From UBA9715 sp964553375 (GTDB lineage: Bacteria > Actinomycetota > Coriobacteriia > Coriobacteriales > Eggerthellaceae): a DNA stretch of 19,223 nt. The stretch covers positions 1 through 19,223 of the forward strand of contig CAZKKN010000034.1 of NCBI GenBank assembly GCA_964553375.1, read 5' to 3'. A program made the position numbers and the translations under genes. Of this stretch, positions 7,859 to 13,735 are shown one piece after another. The stretch's first letter is position 1. Each line of letters opens with the position of its first letter. Below the pieces are notes generated by a model, which searched no databases, had not been told where the DNA came from, and was given only the letters and a program-made list of their open reading frames with translations.

Positions 7859-8920
7859 TTAAGCCGTACGGCTGCTGAAAGCCTCCACCGGCACATCGAA
7901 GCGAAGAGCGCCTTCAAGCTGGGCCAATCCCTCCAAGGAGAGGCTTTGCCGGGCAGAACCGTTCAAGGATCGGTTGCGCTCAAACCAACTGGGGCCGAAA
8001 GGATCGCTGTCACAACAACCTATGCAGGGCGCGCCGGCATAAACGCACCAGCTGCGCCGGTTGTTCCAAAGCGTGATCCCGCAAAGAGCCTGGGTTTGCG
8101 GCCCACGGCACCCTAAGGGATAAAGGCATAAGCCGGCATGCGCCTCGGGCGAATCCAATGCGAAGGCGAACTCCCCACGCTCGAAACACCCTTTCCGGGA
8201 GCAATTCTCGTGGACGCTATCGCGGAAAAGCCCAAAGGGCTTGTTTTCCGCATCCAAGCAAGGTGCATCCACCCCTTGGAGCAAAACGAGATTCACGAGC
8301 ACCGTCATGAGCCAATCGGGATTGGCGGGGCAACCGGGGATATTGATGACCGGCGTGGTTATGCCACGGGTTTTCAGATAGCTTTGCACCCCTTGGGCCT
8401 GGGGCACATTGGAGCCTGCCGCCATCCAGCCGCCGTTCACCGCACACGACCCCAAAGCGATCACCGCATCGGCGCTTTGAGCGGCGCAGGCGAGATGATC
8501 GATGCCCGGCGCGTCGGCAGCGCGGAGGGAATGACCGTCGAAGGCCAAGGTGATGGCGCCTTCATAGATGAGCAGGTAGCCGCCTGCTGCGATGGCCGCA
8601 TCCTTGGCGGCCTCCACCGAATGGCCGGCACCGGCCGCCAGCATGTCGGAATAATCCAAGGATACAAGATCCAGGATGACCGCGGCGATGCCGGGCGCGG
8701 CCAGCTGATTGAACGATTCCGTGCACCCGGAGCAAGAGGCGCCTTCAAGCCAAACCACCGGATAATGCTCCCCTTTTTGAGCAGCGAGCACCGTGGCGTC
8801 AAGGGCCTGAGCCACCCGAGGCGCGTCGGTTTCGGGCAAGCCCGCTGCCACCGCAACGCTACCGCAAAGATCCAAGTACTCATCAGCAGTGAATCCCCGC
8901 TGCTCAAGTGCCTGTTCCAT
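7859..8920 (-). CDS. [NiFe]-hydrogenase small subunit, orphan
   Basis: The 353-residue protein has the full set of cluster ligands of a [NiFe]-hydrogenase small subunit, which wires the Ni-Fe large subunit to electron partners. Proximal cluster: C63 and C66 (CSGC), C159 (GSC) and C197 (PGCP). Distal: H237, C240, C265, C271, with the spacing of Desulfovibrio enzymes. Medial: C280, C299, C302, plus C292 at the site that is proline in [3Fe-4S] enzymes. Residues 1-50 resemble the Tat signal of this family, but the twin arginines are absent (GFTADEYLDLCGSVAVAAGLP), so export by Tat is not expected. No large subunit or maturation protease gene is in the window. The ATG at 8920 lacks a good ribosome site; a TTG at 8932 has GAGG 7 nt upstream and could be the true start, adding four residues. 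Confidence 0.88.
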   Translation of the reverse strand: MEQALEQRGFTADEYLDLCGSVAVAAGLPETDAPRVAQALDATVLAAQKGEHYPVVWLEGASCSGCTESFNQLAAPGIAAVILDLVSLDYSDMLAAGAGHSVEAAKDAAIAAGGYLLIYEGAITLAFDGHSLRAADAPGIDHLACAAQSADAVIALGSCAVNGGWMAAGSNVPQAQGVQSYLKTRGITTPVINIPGCPANPDWLMTVLVNLVLLQGVDAPCLDAENKPFGLFRDSVHENCSRKGCFERGEFAFALDSPEAHAGLCLYPLGCRGPQTQALCGITLWNNRRSWCVYAGAPCIGCCDSDPFGPSWFERNRSLNGSARQSLSLEGLAQLEGALRFDVPVEAFSSRTA

Positions 8921-9071
8921 GGTTGTGGCCAAGCCGCGCCCTCGCCTTCCCGTCCGTCGGATGCCTATCGGTCCCATTGTCGCACAACCCGCCGCCCTCG
9001 CTGCGGAGAAACCGAAGCGCCGTATCCCCAGCCTGTCCAGAAGGCCGCCCAAAGCCAATGCCCCCTCCCCT

Positions 9072-9086
9072 GTTGCTCCCAGCAAC
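9072..9086. promoter_or_regulatory. Inverted repeat over the likely pheA -35 (possible operator)
   Basis: GTTGCT (9072-9077) and AGCAAC (9081-9086) are exact inverted copies around ccc. They cover the proposed -35 element of pheA. The position would suit a repressor or a small RNA hairpin, but short repeats of this size can arise by chance. Confidence 0.35.
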
Positions 9087-9102
9087 TTCCAGGCTTTACA
9101 AT
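9073..9102 (+). promoter_or_regulatory. Candidate pheA promoter
   Basis: TTGCTC (9073-9078) and TACAAT (9097-9102) are separated by 18 bp and resemble housekeeping -35 and -10 elements. Transcription would start near 9109, about 30 nt before the pheA ATG. Confidence 0.5.
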
Positions 9103-9139
9103 GCATCCGAGCAAAACAGACCGCAGCGAAGGAGAATCC

Positions 9140-9988
9140 ATGACCGAAGCGCCATCCATTGCCTACCTGGGCCCCGAAGGCACCTACTCCAACGAGGCGG
9201 CCATCGCCTTTGCCCAGAAGATGGGAGAGCCCGATGCCCAGCTGGTCCCCTGCCCGTCGTTCACCGAGGTGTTCGAGGCGGTGGACCGCGGCCTGTGCAC
9301 CTACGGCGTGGTCGCTACCGAAAACTCCCTGGAAGGACCCGTCACTGCAACCTTGGACAACTTCGCATTCCAAAGCTCTGCGATCATCTTGGGGGTTCAT
9401 GTGGTGGACATCCATCATTGCCTGATCGTGAATCCGCAATCGGACCTTTCCCAGGTCACCACCGTGGCCTCCCACAGCCAGGGGCTCGGTCAGTGCCGGC
9501 GCTTCATCGCGCGCTCGCTGCCTAACGCCGCAACCGTCAGCACCCCATCCACGGCCGATAGCGTAAGGCTGGCCATGGAAGATCCCACCGTTGCCGCCAT
9601 CGCCACCGCCTACGCCGCCGAGCTTCAAGGCGCGAAAGTGATCGAGGCGGGCATAGAGGACCGGCTGGGCGACCAGACATCCTTCGCCCTCATCGGGCGC
9701 CCCGGCACACCTTCGCCGTTCACGGGTGACTCTTACAAGACAAGCGTAGCCCTCTTCCTGCAGGCCGACCGCGCCGGAGCCCTGCTGATGATCCTCTCGG
9801 AATTCGCCTATGCGGGCATCAACATCACGATGATCCAATCGCGCCCCACCAAGCAGGCCTTGGGCGACTACATGTTCTTCCTGGATCTGGAAGGTCGCAC
9901 CGACGACCCGGCCCTGCAAACGGCGCTCAACTGCCTGCGCATGAAGCTGCGCGAGGTGAAGGTGCTGGGCTCCTACCCGGTAGATTAG
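9140..9988 (+). CDS. pheA: Prephenate dehydratase with ACT domain
   Basis: This enzyme converts prephenate to phenylpyruvate in phenylalanine synthesis; there is no fused chorismate mutase. The 282-residue protein opens with IAYLGPEGTYSNEAA, then PSFTEVFEAVDRG and the ENSLEGPV loop (61-68) typical of the catalytic domain. The usual TRF signature appears as T180-S181-F182, keeping the catalytic threonine but not the arginine. The ACT regulatory domain covers about 200-275, with GALL at 213-216 and QSRP (233-236) in place of the common ESRP, so phenylalanine feedback is likely but altered in detail. AAGGAG (9129-9134) lies 5 nt before the ATG. The stop codon overlaps that of the convergent mutY-like gene. 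The reading frame is open upstream, antisense to the hydrogenase gene, but has no start signal there. Confidence 0.94.
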   Translation: MTEAPSIAYLGPEGTYSNEAAIAFAQKMGEPDAQLVPCPSFTEVFEAVDRGLCTYGVVATENSLEGPVTATLDNFAFQSSAIILGVHVVDIHHCLIVNPQSDLSQVTTVASHSQGLGQCRRFIARSLPNAATVSTPSTADSVRLAMEDPTVAAIATAYAAELQGAKVIEAGIEDRLGDQTSFALIGRPGTPSPFTGDSYKTSVALFLQADRAGALLMILSEFAYAGINITMIQSRPTKQALGDYMFFLDLEGRTDDPALQTALNCLRMKLREVKVLGSYPVD

Positions 9989-10884
9989 GAAACGAGGCGC
10001 TCTCCGCTGCAGCGGAAGAACCCTTCGCGGGAAAGCTCGGCCACCAAAGCATCGAAGGCCTCCCCGCTTAAGGCCGGTCTCCCCTCGGATGCCTCGAAAT
10101 CGTTTAAGGCCGAAAGCGCCTCGGATGCGGCGATGCCCTCCGGCGTTGCCAAAACGAGCTTCAAAAGGAAGCTCCGCTTCTCGCGATGGGACCCCTTGAA
10201 AGCGCTCTGGCGCGCGTAGTGCTTGGAGCGCCGCGACGGGTTCACTCCCTGGGATTTCAGATGCGCACCCAAATCAAGCAGGCCGTAATACCACGTGCGC
10301 GGGTCCTTTCGGGGGCACGTGTCCTCCACATAAGGGATGAGCTGCTTGTCTGCAACGGCTTGCTCATCGGGGAAGAGCTCGTGGAGGAAAACCGAGCGCA
10401 CGTTGGTCTCCAAATAGACCGCCGGCTCGTTGTGGGCGAACACCCGCACGCCGGCAGCAGTGGCTGGTCCAATGCCCGGTAAGGCCAGCAGACCCTCGTA
10501 ATCTTGCGGAAGCTGGCCGTCACAGTGCTCGGCGCAGAACTCCGCCGCCCGCTTGAGCGCCAAGGCCCGGCGGTTGTAGCCCAAGCCCTGCCAGACCTCA
10601 AGCACCGTTGCCGTATCGGCGGCAGCCAAGGCATCCAGGCTGGGGAAAAGCTCAAGCCATCGGGGCCAATAGCGCAGCACGCGGCTCACCTGAGTCTGCT
10701 GCAGCATCACTTCGGAGACCAGCACCCCATAGGGGTCATCGATCCCTCGCCAAGGCAGCGACCGGTAAAGCCCTGGGGCCTGGGAGGAAACGCCTTCGAT
10801 GAACTCCTCACGGCTTTGGGCCGCAGCGGCCCAAAGGTCGTGGGATGCGCCGTGGGACACAGAACCTGCCGCAGATCTTGCCAT
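9985..10884 (-). CDS. mutY: MutY-like adenine glycosylase without Fe-S cluster
   Basis: This HhH-GPD glycosylase is most like A/G-specific adenine glycosylase, which removes adenine mispaired with 8-oxoguanine. Seen in its 299 residues: LPWR (43-46), SEVMLQQTQV with the catalytic glutamate E58, GLGYNRRALAL, and the hairpin LPGIGPATAAG (125-135). The catalytic aspartate position reads LETNV, so it is glutamate (E149). The four cluster cysteines found after LGA in MutY are absent, replaced by a SQGVNPSRRSKHYARQSAFKGS segment (211 onward) that I recall from a separate, cluster-less branch of the family. The C-terminal NUDIX-like domain that reads 8-oxoG is also missing; about 65 residues of winged-helix type remain. 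It starts 8 nt after the upstream gene and has no strong ribosome site, so coupled translation is likely. Substrate is inferred. Confidence 0.8.
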   Translation of the reverse strand: MARSAAGSVSHGASHDLWAAAAQSREEFIEGVSSQAPGLYRSLPWRGIDDPYGVLVSEVMLQQTQVSRVLRYWPRWLELFPSLDALAAADTATVLEVWQGLGYNRRALALKRAAEFCAEHCDGQLPQDYEGLLALPGIGPATAAGVRVFAHNEPAVYLETNVRSVFLHELFPDEQAVADKQLIPYVEDTCPRKDPRTWYYGLLDLGAHLKSQGVNPSRRSKHYARQSAFKGSHREKRSFLLKLVLATPEGIAASEALSALNDFEASEGRPALSGEAFDALVAELSREGFFRCSGERLVS

Positions 10885-10892
10885 TGATTGCG

Positions 10893-12845
10893 CTAGGACG
10901 AGAGGCCGCCAGTACCGTCGATCAGATCCTCCAGGGAGTCGAGCCCCTGGCGGAATTCCTCGATGATCTGATCTTCGATGGCCTTGTATTCCGCCGAATC
11001 CACCGCATGGCAGGCGGCCAGCTTGTCGTAGACGTTTTGCGGGGTAACCGCCACGAACATGCGCTGGATGAGCCCCAGCTTGTAGGCTTCCTCGATGGCC
11101 TCGCGAGCCGTCATATGGATGTCATAGCGGGCAAGGCCCCGGGAAAGCTTGGTCAGCATGCCCTTATCCAACATGCGCATGGAAGGATGCTCGGCCATGA
11201 TTTGGCCCCAGATGGCCTCGCGCTCGGCCGCGGTGGGATTGCTGATGTCGATCACCGTGAGCGGCTCCAGCAGCTCATAGAAGAACGGCTCCACCTCACC
11301 GGTCGTAGTTGCCGTGGCGAAGACGTACACGTTGGGGTCTTCCACCGCGGAGCGAATGAGGCTCACCGCCTCCCGAGCGCCCCGGGAGATATTCGCCATC
11401 ATGAAGCCGCCGATGCCTTCCATGGCCTCTGGCGCGCTGGGCAAAACCCACATATCCAAGTCGTCAAGCACCAAGATGCCCGGCCCTTCGAAGCGGTTCT
11501 GGGCGTGATTCATCCGCGGGCGATTGCTGTTCATGGTGGAAACGCAAAGCACCGGCATGCCCTGGATGTTCTCTTCCATGGACATGCGCAAAGCCGGCAG
11601 GGCTATCTCGCCCATGGTTGCCTCCAAGAACCGAGTGGCGTCCTCGATGGCCGGGGCGCGGAAAAGCACCGAGTCCAAAGCGGGCATGGTCGCAAGGCCA
11701 TGGCGGGCGTTGAGCATGCCCACGAAGTTTTGGAATGCCCGGTCACGCTGCAAGCCGATGCCGAAATCGCGCATGATGGAGATCGCCTCGTCATAGCCTA
11801 CCAGGTTGCGATAGGTCAGCGGCTCCACCTTCGGTCGCTCCTCATTGGGCATCGCGGCAAGCTCTGCGTCCTTCTCACCGGCGGCTTGCTGCTCTGATTC
11901 CTGGGAGTTGCGCACCGCATCGGTGAGCGCGTCGGTGGCAGCGCTTATCTGCTCGTGGATACCCGCCAGAAGCGATGTCGCCGCAGGGCCCAGCGCCACG
12001 GAATCGGGTGTCGCAGAATCGGATGCTTGCTCCTCATCTGCGCTTTGAGCAGCACGGTCCTTGTCCAGCGTGAAGGAAAACGCCCCCGAACCATCGTTGG
12101 TGGCGGCATGGTAGCTAGTGCCCACCGAACTCGTTTCAAGCATGTCATAAGGGTTGAACCCGTCCACACTGGCCACGCCGAAGCCCAGCTTCCCAGCCGG
12201 ACCGTGCTTCTTCGCGGCGGTAGTGGGCTCGAAGCGCGCATCCGCCTCATGTTCTTGAAGTGCTTCGCCTGCGGAGACGACTGCGGACTCATCAGCTGCC
12301 GCAGGGGCGCCCTCACCTTCCGCAACTGCGGCCGCGGCAGGCGCAACAGGCGCATCGTTCGTTTCTTCCCTCGGCTCCCGCTTGAGCGCGCCTAAAGACG
12401 GCAGGGAGATGGATTCCACCTTCATGACCGAGCCATTGGGGCCCATGAGATCCTGGGAGATCATGTTGGCCATGTCTTCCAGCTCCTCGCGGGTGAAGCC
12501 GAACTCCTCCAGACGGTCCAGCGCCAAGTCCTGGAGTTCTGCCGCATAGGAGGCTATCTCGTCGGGCATGAGGAACGGCTCGAGCTTCTCGAAGACGTAC
12601 TCGGCCATGGAGCGCTCTTTGAGATCGCAGGCCAGATGCCACGCCTCATGGAGCCCCGAGAAAGCCATGCCATCGGGGATGGAAGGGTCTGCCACCGCCA
12701 TCTCGTAAGCCGCCAGATACAGGTACATGCCCAAAACCAGGTCGCCCGCCTCACAGGCCTGAGCGGCGCGTTTCAGGTAATCATCGTAGGATTCGCTGCA
12801 ATTGTTCTGGTTGGGTCCATCGCTTCCGCGGTACTTGTCCATCAT
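10893..12845 (-). CDS. AAA+-like protein with degenerate P-loop, function unknown
   Basis: I do not recognise a named family. The 650-residue protein has three parts: a helical region (about 15-140, YLKRAAQACEAGDLVLGMYLYLAAYE, tetratricopeptide-like), a long Ala/Glu/Ser-rich linker (about 155-340), and a C-terminal AAA+-like module (about 345-630). In the module LVGYDEAI begins the fold, GILVLDDLDMW (456-466) is a clear Walker B, VYVFATATTTGEVEPFF resembles the sensor-1 region, and a small helical lid follows. The Walker A position reads FRAPAIEDATRF (395-406) and has no GKT/GKS, so normal ATP hydrolysis is doubtful. The ATG at 12845 follows AAAGGAGGT by 6-7 nt; a second ATG comes directly after at 12842, and an ATG at 12872 lies upstream of the ribosome site. 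It sits 8 nt before the mutY-like gene, probably one operon. Confidence 0.8.
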   Translation of the reverse strand: MMDKYRGSDGPNQNNCSESYDDYLKRAAQACEAGDLVLGMYLYLAAYEMAVADPSIPDGMAFSGLHEAWHLACDLKERSMAEYVFEKLEPFLMPDEIASYAAELQDLALDRLEEFGFTREELEDMANMISQDLMGPNGSVMKVESISLPSLGALKREPREETNDAPVAPAAAAVAEGEGAPAAADESAVVSAGEALQEHEADARFEPTTAAKKHGPAGKLGFGVASVDGFNPYDMLETSSVGTSYHAATNDGSGAFSFTLDKDRAAQSADEEQASDSATPDSVALGPAATSLLAGIHEQISAATDALTDAVRNSQESEQQAAGEKDAELAAMPNEERPKVEPLTYRNLVGYDEAISIMRDFGIGLQRDRAFQNFVGMLNARHGLATMPALDSVLFRAPAIEDATRFLEATMGEIALPALRMSMEENIQGMPVLCVSTMNSNRPRMNHAQNRFEGPGILVLDDLDMWVLPSAPEAMEGIGGFMMANISRGAREAVSLIRSAVEDPNVYVFATATTTGEVEPFFYELLEPLTVIDISNPTAAEREAIWGQIMAEHPSMRMLDKGMLTKLSRGLARYDIHMTAREAIEEAYKLGLIQRMFVAVTPQNVYDKLAACHAVDSAEYKAIEDQIIEEFRQGLDSLEDLIDGTGGLSS

Positions 12846-12851
12846 CGCCCA

Positions 12852-12860
12852 ACCTCCTTT
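12852..12860 (-). promoter_or_regulatory. Near-perfect ribosome binding site of the AAA+-like gene
   Basis: On the minus strand AAAGGAGGT is complementary to the 16S 3' end and stands 6 nt before the ATG at 12845. It rules out the longer in-frame start at 12872, which lies upstream of it. Confidence 0.8.
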
Positions 12861-13004
12861 TCTCCTGTGCATATCAGCTGTTGTTCAAAAGGATTATCGC
12901 ATGGATGGCAGCCGGATGTGGCCCGAGCACCCATTCGTTTCCGTTAGTTCACTTGTTCCCCAGAATCTCCCGGCATGGCCCGCATAGCGCCCAGTCGGCA
13001 AGGC

Positions 13005-13712
13005 TCATGCCTCCTTGGGCACGTCCATCTCCCAATCCAGGATGGGCCATCCGTGCTCTTTGGCGTATTTCTTCAGGCCGCTGTTGGGCGAGACGGCGAA
13101 GGGATGCTCGGCGGCGGCCAGCAGCGGGATATCGGAATGGTGGTCGCCGTACGCGTAGGCGAGTTCCCAGCGCCCCTCGCCGAAGCGCCCATCGCACCAA
13201 TGGCGCAAGGCGATGAGCTTCTCTTCTCCCTCGATGGGACGACCCTCCACTTCCCGGGTATAGGTGCCGTCTTCCCGGGTGCGCATGCGCGTGGAGATCT
13301 GATGCTGGAAGGGATGGTGCTCCAGGGCCCGCTTCACGATGGGCTCGAAAGACGCCGAAACCACGACCACCTCGCAGCCTTCCTCAGCCCGAGCCCGCAT
13401 GGCCGCATCGGCTTCGGGGCGGAAGCGCCGAGCGATGTGCTTGTCGTAGAAATCGGCCAAGTAGCCGTCCACTTCCTCTTGGGGCAAGCCGTCAAAGGCC
13501 GAGAACACCTTGCCGCGCACCCACGCCTCGTTCTGGGGAAGGTGCCATTTGTAGGCAAGGCCCCAAAATCCGATCTTCAAAGACGTGAGCGGCGAGAGCT
13601 TCCGTTCCAAGATGAGGCGGTTCACCAGGCGTGTGGGCGAGCTTCCCTCGATGGAAGTGCCATCGAAATCGAAGACCGCCACCTTCACTTTTTTATCTGT
13701 GCCGTTATCCAT
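13005..13712 (-). CDS. HAD-superfamily hydrolase, subfamily IB (SerB-like phosphatase)
   Basis: The 235-residue protein is a haloacid-dehalogenase type phosphatase of subfamily IB, the group that includes phosphoserine phosphatase. Motif I is FDFDGTS with nucleophile D15 and general acid D17; motif II is VVVSAS near 116-121; the motif III lysine is probably K165; motif IV is YGDHHSD with D190 and D194. A helical cap lies between motifs I and II (about 25-110). All catalytic residues are present. The substrate cannot be told: HAD-IB members act on phosphoserine, phosphorylated lipids and others. It begins 24 nt after the stop of the second ABC exporter gene, so it may be the last gene of that operon. 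The ribosome site is weak. Confidence 0.9.
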   Translation of the reverse strand: MDNGTDKKVKVAVFDFDGTSIEGSSPTRLVNRLILERKLSPLTSLKIGFWGLAYKWHLPQNEAWVRGKVFSAFDGLPQEEVDGYLADFYDKHIARRFRPEADAAMRARAEEGCEVVVVSASFEPIVKRALEHHPFQHQISTRMRTREDGTYTREVEGRPIEGEEKLIALRHWCDGRFGEGRWELAYAYGDHHSDIPLLAAAEHPFAVSPNSGLKKYAKEHGWPILDWEMDVPKEA

Positions 13713-13735
13713 ACGGGCACCATTCTACCAGGAGC

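Noticed and set aside
7009..7917. 302-residue minus-strand open frame over nth
   Set aside because: Antisense of nth, whose catalytic and Fe-S residues are all intact.
8138..9139. Long open extension upstream of pheA in the same frame
   Set aside because: It is antisense to the hydrogenase small subunit, has no homology or start signal, and pheA has a clear ribosome site at 9129-9134.
8933..9919. N-terminal extension of the hydrogenase small-subunit frame to 686 residues
   Set aside because: It runs antisense through pheA; the conserved small-subunit similarity begins near 8920.
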